This document shows positions 56,865 to 64,000 of a DNA stretch of 64,000 nt, one piece after another (position 1 is the first letter of the stretch; each line of letters begins with the position of its first letter). The DNA comes from Maribacter aquimaris. GTDB lineage: Bacteria; Bacteroidota; Bacteroidia; Flavobacteriales; Flavobacteriaceae. The translations under genes and the position numbers were made by a program. Location of the stretch: the NCBI RefSeq assembly GCF_014596745.1, contig NZ_JABTCF010000003.1, forward strand, positions 62,001 through 126,000, written 5' to 3'. Under the pieces are notes generated by a model. The model made no database searches. It saw only the letters and a program-made list of their open reading frames with translations, and had not been told where the DNA came from.

Positions 56865-57224
56865 CCAGAAAATAATTATTGATGATTTATGCTATCGCAT
56901 GCTAATTAACAATCAAATATAATTCAATAATGAAAGCTAAATTTTTAACAATGATGCCTGCTCTAAATCCAAGACTTGTATAATTTATACAAATTACTGG
57001 TTATCATATATTTAACTTGACTTTTTATACCATATTCAATACTTTTAATATCTTTAGAAAGTCATGTTATGAAGTATAAAAAAGGCCATTCTTATTACGG
57101 GGTAAAAGACAAGGATGGAATTACTTTGGCTTATTGGAAAGCCCTTTTATCCGGATTGGCCCAATAGCTATGGAAACATGATAGTCATCTTTTTATTCGC
57201 TACATTTGATTTCATTTCAATCGT
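56865..57224. promoter_or_regulatory. Divergent control region between ilvD and the aldehyde dehydrogenase gene
   Basis: 360 bp that contain no convincing gene. A full -7 match for ilvD, TATATTTG, lies on the minus strand at 56921-56914, 50 bp upstream of the start. A 17-bp perfect palindrome lies at 56976-56992. A 32-codon ORF at 57069-57167 (MKYKKGHSYYGVKDKDGITLAY...) has no recognised relative and is probably chance or a relic. Confidence 0.5.
56976..56992. promoter_or_regulatory. Perfect operator-like palindrome
   Basis: TTGTATAA-T-TTATACAA, 8-bp arms around one base. It lies about 110 bp from ilvD and 233 bp from the aldehyde dehydrogenase start. The size and symmetry are those of a site for a dimeric repressor; no cognate regulator gene is in the window. 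Confidence 0.5.
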
Positions 57225-58589
57225 ATGGACATACTTAAAAGACAACGTGATTTTTTTGATTCCCACCAAACAAAAAATGTGGCTTTTCGCAAAAAGGTCC
57301 TAAAGGGTTTGCAAAAGGAAATCGAATTGAAGGAAGATGTAATTTGCGATGCGTTATATTCCGATTTTAAGAAGCCTAAGTTCGAAACCCTGGCTGCGGA
57401 AACCCAGTTTGTTCTTGCCGAATTGAAATTGGCCATTAAGAATATTGCCTTATGGGCGCGACCCGAACGAAAATCAGGTACGTTATTGAATTGGCCTTCC
57501 TCTGATTGGATATACAAGGAGCCTTATGGTTCGGTTTTGATCATTGCTCCTTGGAACTATCCTTTTCAATTGGTATTTGCACCCCTAATCGGAGCCATTG
57601 CGGCAGGTAATACCGCCGTGGTAAAACCCTCTGAAGCCACCCCGCATACTTCAAGAATCGTTCAGGAAATCATAACCAAGGTATTTTTGCCGGAACATGT
57701 GTCGGTTGTAGAAGGGGGTGTGGAAGTCTCCCAACGATTACTCTCACAAAAATGGGACTATATCTTCTTTACGGGGAGTACCCGTGTAGGTAAGATCGTT
57801 TACGAAAGTGCGGCCAAGCATTTAACACCGGTTACCTTGGAATTGGGAGGTAAAAATCCATGTATCGTTGATGACACCGCTGCAATAAACCTTGCTGCCA
57901 AAAGAATTGTCTGGGGTAAATTTTTAAATGCCGGACAAACCTGTATCGCCCCGGATTATATTTTAGTACATAATAGTGTAAAGGATAAACTTATAGAGGC
58001 CTTAAAACGAAGTATTAAACAATGTTTTGGAAAGTCCATCGAAACCTCCCCGGATTATGCCCGTTTGGTCAACGAAAAGCACTATAACGGTTTAAAAGCG
58101 ATGTTGCAGGGCGAGGCTATTTTATTTGGTGGGGAGACCAATGATAGCGACAACTTTCTAGCTCCGACCCTGGTCAATGAACCCAAAGTGGATAGCAAAC
58201 TCATGGAAGGGGAAATATTTGGACCTATACTCCCGATCATAGCCTATGACAACGATGGGGTTATTCATGAATATATCACTCGATACGGTAAGCCCTTGGC
58301 CACTTACGTGTTTTCCACCAATAAAAAATTCCAAAATAAAATCATTACAGAATATGGCTTTGGAGGTGGGGCCATAAATGATACGGTCATCCAAATCACG
58401 AACAAGAAACTCCCTTTTGGCGGTGTTGGTGCCAGTGGCATTGGTGCCTATCACGGAAAGTCCTCCTTTGAATTGTTCTCCCATCAGAAAGCAATCATTA
58501 AAAAAGCCAATTGGTTGGATGCCCCACTTCGGTATCCCCCTTACAACCTTCCTTTAAAATTGATAAAAAAAGTAAAACATCTTTTTTAA
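57225..58589 (+). CDS. Aldehyde dehydrogenase, class 3 type
   Basis: A 454-residue NAD(P)-dependent enzyme of the ALDH3 group, which oxidise medium- and long-chain or aromatic aldehydes. The catalytic residues are Glu206 (VTLELGGKNPCIV) and Cys240 (FLNAGQTCIAPDY). GSVLIIAPWNYPFQLVFAPLIGAIAAGNTAVVKPSE is the cofactor site. The end (RYPPYNLPLKLIKKVKHLF) is the usual ALDH3 tail. It is co-directional with, and 4 bp before, a nitroreductase gene, so the two form an operon. Confidence 0.93.
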   Translation: MDILKRQRDFFDSHQTKNVAFRKKVLKGLQKEIELKEDVICDALYSDFKKPKFETLAAETQFVLAELKLAIKNIALWARPERKSGTLLNWPSSDWIYKEPYGSVLIIAPWNYPFQLVFAPLIGAIAAGNTAVVKPSEATPHTSRIVQEIITKVFLPEHVSVVEGGVEVSQRLLSQKWDYIFFTGSTRVGKIVYESAAKHLTPVTLELGGKNPCIVDDTAAINLAAKRIVWGKFLNAGQTCIAPDYILVHNSVKDKLIEALKRSIKQCFGKSIETSPDYARLVNEKHYNGLKAMLQGEAILFGGETNDSDNFLAPTLVNEPKVDSKLMEGEIFGPILPIIAYDNDGVIHEYITRYGKPLATYVFSTNKKFQNKIITEYGFGGGAINDTVIQITNKKLPFGGVGASGIGAYHGKSSFELFSHQKAIIKKANWLDAPLRYPPYNLPLKLIKKVKHLF

Positions 58590-58593
58590 AACC

Positions 58594-59319
58594 ATGGAAA
58601 AAACAGTTACAGAAGCCATTGCATATCGCCGTTCGGTTCGTATCTACAAGGATGATGCCTTGGATGACGAAAAAGTAAAACAATGTTTGGTTAATGCCTC
58701 CCTGGCCCCAACCAGCAGTAATATGCAATTATGGGAGTTTTATCATGTGACCGACAAAACAAAACTCAAGGCCTTGGCAAAGGTTTGTTTTGACCAACCT
58801 GCCGCCAAAACCGCGCAGCAATTGGTGGTAGTCGTTACCCGCAAGGACCTTTGGCGTAAACGGAGTAAGGCAAATCTTGAATTTTTAAAAAAGGGGTATG
58901 GCACTAAGTCGAAGGAAGATTATTCTACCCGGGAAAAATTCACGCTGAAATATTACAGTCAACTTATTCCTACCCTCTATATGGAGTTCTTGGGTATTTT
59001 TGGGGCGTTGAAATATGTGTTTTTCCAGATGGTAGGCCTTCTTAGACCTATCTACAGGCAAGTACGGAATTCAGATATGCGTATCGTAGCCCATAAGAGT
59101 GCTGCCTTGGCCGCAGAAAATTTTATGGTATCCATGGCAGCGATCGGTTATGATACCTGTCCTATGGAGGGCAGTGATACCTTAAGGGTCAAAAAGATTT
59201 TAAATTTACCAAGGGGAGCAGAGATCAATATGATCATTGGTTGTGGCCTACGGGATGATAAAGGGGTTTACGGACCAAGATTTAGGATACCCTTTGAAGC
59301 GGTGTACCATAAAGTCTAG
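58594..59319 (+). CDS. Nitroreductase-family flavoprotein
   Basis: A 241-residue FMN-dependent oxidoreductase. FMN-binding words are AYRRSVRIYKDD near the N-terminus, LAPTSSNMQLWEF, and AALAAENFMVSMAAIGYDTCPMEGSD near the C-terminus. A helical insert of about 70 residues (KKGYGTKSKEDYSTREKFTLKYYSQLIPTLYMEFLG) makes it longer than the basic fold. The substrate is not identified; family members reduce nitroaromatics, quinones or enones. It lies 4 bp after the aldehyde dehydrogenase gene. Confidence 0.9.
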   Translation: MEKTVTEAIAYRRSVRIYKDDALDDEKVKQCLVNASLAPTSSNMQLWEFYHVTDKTKLKALAKVCFDQPAAKTAQQLVVVVTRKDLWRKRSKANLEFLKKGYGTKSKEDYSTREKFTLKYYSQLIPTLYMEFLGIFGALKYVFFQMVGLLRPIYRQVRNSDMRIVAHKSAALAAENFMVSMAAIGYDTCPMEGSDTLRVKKILNLPRGAEINMIIGCGLRDDKGVYGPRFRIPFEAVYHKV

Positions 59320-59370
59320 GACATACTTTGCCATATTCGTATATCGAAAGCTGATTGCAGGTAAAAAACC

Positions 59371-60210
59371 TTAAGCCAACTTAAAAGTAACTTTATCCCC
59401 CAATTTCTTTTGCGCCAAAATAGAGATGGCCTTGTCACTTAATTGCAGGATCCTAGGATATCCCCCGGTTGTTTGCCCGTCTTTCATCAAAACGATCAAT
59501 TTGCCCGAAGGTGTTAGTTGCACCGTACCCGGTAGGGTTGCAGAAGTCAACATAGACCAATCATGGCCCTTGATCTTTTCGTTGAATTGATACCCCATCC
59601 TGTTGTATTCCTTGGCTACGGTAAATTCCTTTATAAAAAGATTTTCCAATTGCTCATCGTCCAATAACTTGAATTCTGGACCTTTCGAAACTTTCAAAAC
59701 CTTTTCATCCAAAAGTGATTTTACCTTTAGCTCACTTATTTTAGGTTCAAAATCAATATACGTATCATACTTCAATTCCTCATGATCTTTGAGTGAACCT
59801 CTTTTCGTTATCGGATAGTACTGAGATCGGCTTCCCAACACCTCTTTGGATTTAAAACCGTTCTTAATGGCTAAATAAGCCCTAAAACCATTAATCAATT
59901 TACCATAGGAAAGAATATCACCTCTCTTAACCTTATGGACCTTGTTATTAGAAATCGGTTCATTGTTCAGTGTTGTCGCAAATTCCGCCCCAGCCAATGC
60001 AATGTAAGTATCCCGTTCAAATTGTAAGGTCGGACCAGTCATGGTTATTTCCAAAACGGCTGCATCGTGGTCATTCTCCAATAATATATTGGCATTACGA
60101 ACCACACCTACATCCATTACCCCTGATACGGGAACACCCTTATCGCGATATCCAAAACGCCCTTCATCCTGAAGGGTCGTATAAAAACCGGATTTTAATA
60201 CCTTAAGCAT
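59371..60210 (-). CDS. pxpC: 5-Oxoprolinase subunit C (PxpC/KipA family)
   Basis: A 279-residue protein of the biotin-dependent carboxyltransferase-like (AHS2) fold. The opening VLKSGFYTTLQDEGRFGYRDKGVPVSGVMDVGVV and later LRAYLAIKNGF and KDGQTTGGYPRILQLSDKAISILAQKKLGDKVTF are typical. With PxpA and PxpB it hydrolyses 5-oxoproline to glutamate using ATP. Its ATG overlaps the end of pxpB by 8 bp. Confidence 0.93.
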   Translation of the reverse strand: MLKVLKSGFYTTLQDEGRFGYRDKGVPVSGVMDVGVVRNANILLENDHDAAVLEITMTGPTLQFERDTYIALAGAEFATTLNNEPISNNKVHKVKRGDILSYGKLINGFRAYLAIKNGFKSKEVLGSRSQYYPITKRGSLKDHEELKYDTYIDFEPKISELKVKSLLDEKVLKVSKGPEFKLLDDEQLENLFIKEFTVAKEYNRMGYQFNEKIKGHDWSMLTSATLPGTVQLTPSGKLIVLMKDGQTTGGYPRILQLSDKAISILAQKKLGDKVTFKLA

Positions 60211-60937
60211 CCAACTTTATTTTTTCAAATTGGTAAATTCCTACTTCCCCTTGGATCTTATGCAAGTCGTATTCTGCCCGGGAAATAGCATAAAACTGTA
60301 TTCTATCACCTACATTCACAAAACAGGGTTCCTCCCGTTTAACATCAAAGATAGGAACCGAGCAATTACCGATTATATTCCACCCTCCCGGCGATTCCTG
60401 TGGATAAATACCGGTTTGTTTACCAGCCAGGCCTACAGCCCCTTTCGCAACCTTCTGACGGGGTTCCAATCGTCTGGGTACTTCCAATTCCTTTGGCAAT
60501 CCCCCCAAATACATGAAACCGGGCAAAAAACCGATACCGTATACCGTAAAAACATTTGAAGTATGCAGTTCAATAATCCTCGCTACCGATTGTCCCAATC
60601 TTTCTGCAACTTCCTCAAGGTCTATTGCAAAATCGAGATCATAGCACACAGGCAATTTCCACAAATACCTCAACCTACTTTTGACCCCAACCCGTTCACG
60701 ATACCAAATTTTCAATTGTGCCTTGAACATCTGATAATCGATGGTTCGCTCCCTATCTATCAAGGTAAGGGAATTATAGGCTGGAACCATTTCCCATTCC
60801 TGTGGGTCTAAATAATTTTGTTTTAGGAAGGACCTAAATTGAATAATGTCCTCCAAAATAGCATCATCTACTTCATTAGGCCATTCGATCAAAACAGCAT
60901 GCTCCCCAAAGGATCGTATTGAAATCGGATATTCCAT
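60203..60937 (-). CDS. pxpB: 5-Oxoprolinase subunit B (PxpB/KipI family)
   Basis: A 244-residue AHS1-domain protein. Typical words are SFGEHAVLIEWPNEVDD, ELHTSNVFTVYGIGFLPGFMYLGGLPKELEVPRRLEPRQKVAKGAVGLAGKQTGIYPQESPGGWNIIG, and the C-terminal RIQFYAIS. The start is ATG at 60937 (MEYPISIRS), where the start and the pxpA stop share TGATG. The frame is open further upstream, but that part overlaps pxpA and is not coding. It forms the 5-oxoprolinase with PxpA and PxpC. Confidence 0.94.
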   Translation of the reverse strand: MEYPISIRSFGEHAVLIEWPNEVDDAILEDIIQFRSFLKQNYLDPQEWEMVPAYNSLTLIDRERTIDYQMFKAQLKIWYRERVGVKSRLRYLWKLPVCYDLDFAIDLEEVAERLGQSVARIIELHTSNVFTVYGIGFLPGFMYLGGLPKELEVPRRLEPRQKVAKGAVGLAGKQTGIYPQESPGGWNIIGNCSVPIFDVKREEPCFVNVGDRIQFYAISRAEYDLHKIQGEVGIYQFEKIKLDA

Positions 60938-61680
60938 CACTTTTTGATATAGATTTGTTGCTTGGGCAATTCCTGCGAAAGATACATTAAAATTTGAAAC
61001 GCATTCGGGGTATCGCCATGAAGACAATACGTGTCTGCATGTATGGCCCGTTCAACACCACTAATCGTAATCACCTTTTCTTTTTCGACCATAGTAACCA
61101 AGTGACCCAAAACGGCTTTAGGTTCCTTAATGACCGCTGAGGGAAGGCTTCTGGAAACCAGACTTAAATCATCATTATAATTTCTATCCGCAAAGGCTTC
61201 AAACTTTACTGCAAAACCCTGTTCTTTAGCTTTTAGGGCTATGATGGAATCCGGCGGCACATATAATACCGTGGAAGGTTTATACGGTTCAATGACCGAT
61301 AAAAACATATCGGCCAAAGCAGGGTTCTTGGCCAAATCGTTATAAAGGGCCCCATGGGCCTTTATATGATTTAATGGTATCTTTTCCTTATTTAAAATTG
61401 TTATCAGGTCGTTTATCTGGCGTTGAATAGCCTTTTTTAGCAAATCGTCTTCAATAACCATTGTTGTACGCCCAAAATTCCCGCGGTCAGGGTACGATGG
61501 ATGCGCTCCGACAAGCACCCCATATTTTTTTGCCAACGCCACGGTCCGGGCCATCGATCCAATATCGCCCGCATGTCCACCACAGGCAATATTGCAAGAT
61601 GAGATCAAAGGGAGTATATCCGCTTCATTGCCTATCCCCTCTCCTACATCACAATTGATATCGATAGTTATCTTTTTCAT
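60937..61680 (-). CDS. pxpA: 5-Oxoprolinase subunit A (PxpA, LamB/YcsF family)
   Basis: A 247-residue TIM-barrel-like protein with the diagnostic opening IDINCDVGEGIGNEADILPLISSCNIACGGHAGD, then GVLVGAHPSYPDRGNFGR, HIKAHGALYNDLAKNPALADMF and YCLHGDTPNAFQIL. It is the subunit for 5-oxoproline ring opening. It begins directly after the Nramp-homologue stop codon (61681). 5-Oxoproline forms spontaneously from glutamine and from glutathione turnover, so this is a metabolite-repair function. Confidence 0.96.
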   Translation of the reverse strand: MKKITIDINCDVGEGIGNEADILPLISSCNIACGGHAGDIGSMARTVALAKKYGVLVGAHPSYPDRGNFGRTTMVIEDDLLKKAIQRQINDLITILNKEKIPLNHIKAHGALYNDLAKNPALADMFLSVIEPYKPSTVLYVPPDSIIALKAKEQGFAVKFEAFADRNYNDDLSLVSRSLPSAVIKEPKAVLGHLVTMVEKEKVITISGVERAIHADTYCLHGDTPNAFQILMYLSQELPKQQIYIKK

Positions 61681-62874
61681 TTATAGAAAACCCAAAACTT
61701 TAATGATACTTTTTACCCCTAAAACCAACGCCAAACCTATAATCACAAAACCAAGTACATTCTGCATTTTAGTGTTGGTATATTTTCCCATAACCGTGGA
61801 TTTGTTGACCACCCAGAACAGGAAAATAGCGATTACGGGCAGTAATATTCCGTTGGCCACTTGGGCAAATTTGATAATTTCAATCGGTTTGATTCCAAAG
61901 GAAAGAAAAAACACCCCCAACCCCAGAATAAACATCCAAACCATCCTAAATCGCTTATCTTTTAAACCGGCTTTCCAGCCAAAACAACTATTGGCCACAT
62001 ACGCCGCGGCCAAGGGGGCGGTAATGGCGGATGTTATACCAGCCGCGAACAGACCAATTCCCATAAAGTAATGGGCACTCTTCCCATATAACGGTTCCAA
62101 GCCTTTCGCCAGGTCCATGACATTGGTTATCTCCCCACTGGGTATGGAAGCGGCCGCAATAACTATGGCCATGGATACCAATCCCCCCAAAGCTATTGCC
62201 ATTATCGTATCCTTTCGGGCATATGGTAGGTCTGATTCGTGCTTCCATTTTTCACGCACCAGGGAAGCATGTAAGAACAAGTTATAGGGTACCACCGTTG
62301 TGCCGACCAAGGCCATCATATTCAATATACTACCTTCGGGTATTTTAGGCACAAAGGTCCCTTTCAATATGGCAAGCAGATCGGGTTTGGTGACCATAGC
62401 CGTGAGAAGAAAGGAAAGGCTCATCATCAGGACCAAGGCAATAAACACCTTCTCCAAGACCTTATAACTACCCATAAATAACAATACGAATGCCAAGGCT
62501 CCGATGATTAGGGGATAATACACCGAATGTTCCGTTCCGAAAAGGGCATTCATTCCTAAGGTAGCACCGCCGATATTTCCTGCTTCATATGCCGCATTAC
62601 CCAATACAATGGCGGCCAATACAATACCTAAAAGCAGGGTACGGACCCATGGAATATCCAATTCGACCTTTATGGCATCTGCCAAACCATTTTGGGTGAT
62701 TATCCCCAACCTTGCAGACATTTCCTGTAAAACTGCCGTGGCGATAATAGAAAGGAATAAAGCCCATAAAAGGGAAAAACCAAAGCCCACTCCGGCCAAG
62801 GTACAGGCCGTAACAGTCCCTGGACCAATAAAGGCCGCTGCCACCAAAACTCCAGGGCCCATTTTTTTAAACAT
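61681..62874 (-). CDS. Nramp-family transporter homologue without canonical metal ligands
   Basis: A 397-residue inner-membrane protein with about 11 helices and the Nramp layout (LGNAAYEAGNIGGATLGMNALFG in TM3, GTTVVPYNLFLHASLVREKW in TM6). In true Mn/Fe Nramps, TM1 has DPGN and TM6 has MPHN. Here TM1 reads GPGT (17-20) and TM6 reads VPYN (195-198), so the Asp, Asn, Met and His that bind or line the metal site are missing. Bacillus subtilis also has an Nramp homologue (YcsG) beside its pxpA homologue ycsF. A role in import of 5-oxoproline or another organic substrate is inferred, not shown. It is 1 bp downstream of the DUF2891 gene. Confidence 0.85.
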   Translation of the reverse strand: MFKKMGPGVLVAAAFIGPGTVTACTLAGVGFGFSLLWALFLSIIATAVLQEMSARLGIITQNGLADAIKVELDIPWVRTLLLGIVLAAIVLGNAAYEAGNIGGATLGMNALFGTEHSVYYPLIIGALAFVLLFMGSYKVLEKVFIALVLMMSLSFLLTAMVTKPDLLAILKGTFVPKIPEGSILNMMALVGTTVVPYNLFLHASLVREKWKHESDLPYARKDTIMAIALGGLVSMAIVIAAASIPSGEITNVMDLAKGLEPLYGKSAHYFMGIGLFAAGITSAITAPLAAAYVANSCFGWKAGLKDKRFRMVWMFILGLGVFFLSFGIKPIEIIKFAQVANGILLPVIAIFLFWVVNKSTVMGKYTNTKMQNVLGFVIIGLALVLGVKSIIKVLGFL

Positions 62875-62875
62875 A

Positions 62876-63985
62876 CTATTCTGAATGGTTTAAGGCGTAC
62901 AGGGCAAAAGTTCCCAACCAATGGGTACCCTCATAATTATCATCCACGATACTTGATAATGAATAATTTAGATGTTCATCTGCTATTTTATTCAAATACG
63001 AATATTCCGGAAGCGTTTTGGCTATGCCATATAGACACCATGCCCGGCTAAAGTTAAGTCCATCGATATGTACCAGTTTCCCATCGGTACGATCGGATAC
63101 CTTTCCGGGTTCCATAACAAAGGATGGTTTTGTCAATTGCGGCAAAAAATTCTTGATCCAATGTTTGAATTCCTTAGCGGTCAACACCTTTCGAACCACA
63201 TCTGCCTCTTGAAGGCAAGGTGACAAAAAGTCGAAACCACTTGGTTCCCATTCCAATGGACATTCAATATCTTTTATATAAAAGCGTTTGACACTCTTTT
63301 TTATGATTTCTTGAAGCTCCAAATGATTCATTGTTTTGGCATAATCCCATGCCAATGACATACCGAAAGCCGTATTGCTGTGTTCCCCAACACGAATGGG
63401 ATAATTCAATTTGGGAAGAAAATCAATATAGCCCTGTACAATTATATCTACCAAGGGTTGAAGATTAACACTCAATTCTTTTGCCATAGGGTCATCCCAA
63501 GTATGGAGTTCCTCTGCCAATTTCAGTAACCAGGCCCAACCATACGTACGTTCATAAGTGGCATTCCCTTGCATCCTAAAATAGCTTACTTCGGATTCTA
63601 TATTCTCCTTGGATAAGTTCTCTGTCAGTTTCGTTCGAATTGCGGCAGCTTCATTTATATTGGGAAATTGCTTTAAAAGTGAAACCAATGACCAATGCCC
63701 ATGCACCGAAGAATGCCAATCAAAACAACCATAAAATGCCGGATGCAAGGATTTCGGATTCCTGAGATGGGACGAATCCTGCAATGTTTGCCCCAATCTA
63801 TTCGGGTATTCCGTCTGCATACACCCAAAAGGTAGGCTTGCGAGCCTATTGGCCTCTGACAAGTTCAGTTCTGGCCTAATCGCTTCCTTTGTAGTTGTTT
63901 TTTGCCTGTCAGCCCCTTCCTTACAACCAAACATTAAAAGCAATAAGAAAAGCATCGTATTGGATTTCATATAATTTCTAATCAT
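62876..63985 (-). CDS. DUF2891-domain lipoprotein
   Basis: A 369-residue lipoprotein (Cys21 in LLMFGC). A start at ATG 63970 (MKSNTMLFLL) is equally possible. The mature part matches DUF2891: FGCMQTEYPNRL, HPAFYGCFDWHSSVHGHWSL, YGWAWLLKLAEEL, SNTAFGMSLAWDYA, WEPSGFDFLSPCLQEADVVRKVL and HIDGLNFSRAWCLYGIA. The helical repeats and conserved Trp/His/Asp residues suggest an (alpha/alpha) barrel of unknown activity. It is the first visible gene of the DUF2891-nramp-pxpABC operon and is separated from the Nramp gene by 1 bp. Confidence 0.9.
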   Translation of the reverse strand: MIRNYMKSNTMLFLLLLMFGCKEGADRQKTTTKEAIRPELNLSEANRLASLPFGCMQTEYPNRLGQTLQDSSHLRNPKSLHPAFYGCFDWHSSVHGHWSLVSLLKQFPNINEAAAIRTKLTENLSKENIESEVSYFRMQGNATYERTYGWAWLLKLAEELHTWDDPMAKELSVNLQPLVDIIVQGYIDFLPKLNYPIRVGEHSNTAFGMSLAWDYAKTMNHLELQEIIKKSVKRFYIKDIECPLEWEPSGFDFLSPCLQEADVVRKVLTAKEFKHWIKNFLPQLTKPSFVMEPGKVSDRTDGKLVHIDGLNFSRAWCLYGIAKTLPEYSYLNKIADEHLNYSLSSIVDDNYEGTHWLGTFALYALNHSE

Positions 63986-64000
63986 AATATACTGTCTTAA

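Noticed and set aside
57069-57167. 32-codon ORF upstream of the aldehyde dehydrogenase
   Set aside because: No known relative, no clear promoter, and length within chance; not listed as a gene.
60938-61027. N-terminal extension of pxpB
   Set aside because: It would overlap pxpA by 90 bp and adds nothing conserved; the TGATG junction at 60935-60939 gives the natural start.
1-64000. CRISPR arrays, tRNA or rRNA genes, transposases, prophage or known anti-phage systems
   Set aside because: Reading both strands I found no spaced direct repeats, cloverleaf genes, transposase or phage proteins. The M48-TerB cluster is the only stretch with a possible defence or stress flavour, and there is no direct evidence for it.

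Overview
This is a chromosomal window of about 40% GC from a member of the Bacteroidota, most likely a marine Flavobacteriaceae (the Zobellia/Maribacter/Arenibacter type of genome). The evidence is a SusC/SusD pair, many Bacteroidota-type lipoproteins, A-rich translation starts without Shine-Dalgarno sites, candidate promoters of the TTG...TAnnTTTG type, a TPR-LytS/LytTR two-component pair, and a long class II ketol-acid reductoisomerase. The genus is an inference. I saw no rRNA, tRNA, CRISPR array, insertion sequence or prophage.

Region 1 (1-18.4 kb, minus strand) is a polysaccharide utilization locus. Reading in its own direction it is SusC, SusD, a hairpin, then GH92, GH28-like, a GH115-like protein, GH92, GH29 (fucosidase), GH3 with a PA14 insert, and a third GH92 cut by the window edge. 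Region 2 (18.8-23.3 kb, plus strand) is a divergent operon with a mannonate-oxidoreductase-like SDR, mannonate dehydratase UxuA, a myo-inositol oxygenase (MIOX) and a sodium/solute symporter. Region 3 (23.3-28.3 kb, minus strand) has a two-domain DUF1080 lipoprotein, a Tat-exported Gfo/Idh/MocA oxidoreductase and a GH78 rhamnosidase-like lipoprotein. The main discovery is that all three operons carry the same 25-bp sequence, in the same orientation, 73-84 bp upstream of the first start codon. They look like one regulon for a uronic-acid-containing heteroglycan (mannose, rhamnose, fucose) or an inositol-linked glycan, although no regulator gene lies in the window.

Region 4 (28.7-36.9 kb) has a TPM-domain protein, then a little-known minus-strand cluster: a soluble M48 peptidase fused to a TerB-like domain, a DUF6882-like protein, an Sm-like hypothetical, a small lipoprotein, and a stand-alone duplicate of the N-terminal domain of the DUF6882 protein. 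A LytTR response regulator and TPR histidine kinase follow.

Region 5 (37.4-57 kb) carries branched-chain amino acid biosynthesis in two convergent blocks. leuC-leuD-leuA/cimA-leuB is on the plus strand, with a four-helix-bundle (S23/IVP-like) gene wedged between leuC and leuD. ilvD-ilvB-(methyltransferase)-ilvN-ilvC and then ilvA are on the minus strand. Between them lie an MFS exporter, a haloacid dehalogenase, an APC permease, a MarC protein, a small membrane protein and a GapN-type dehydrogenase.

Region 6 (57.2-64 kb) has a class 3 aldehyde dehydrogenase and a nitroreductase on the plus strand. A minus-strand 5-oxoprolinase operon (DUF2891 lipoprotein, Nramp homologue, pxpA, pxpB, pxpC) follows. 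Its Nramp homologue lacks the metal-binding motifs of true Mn/Fe transporters.
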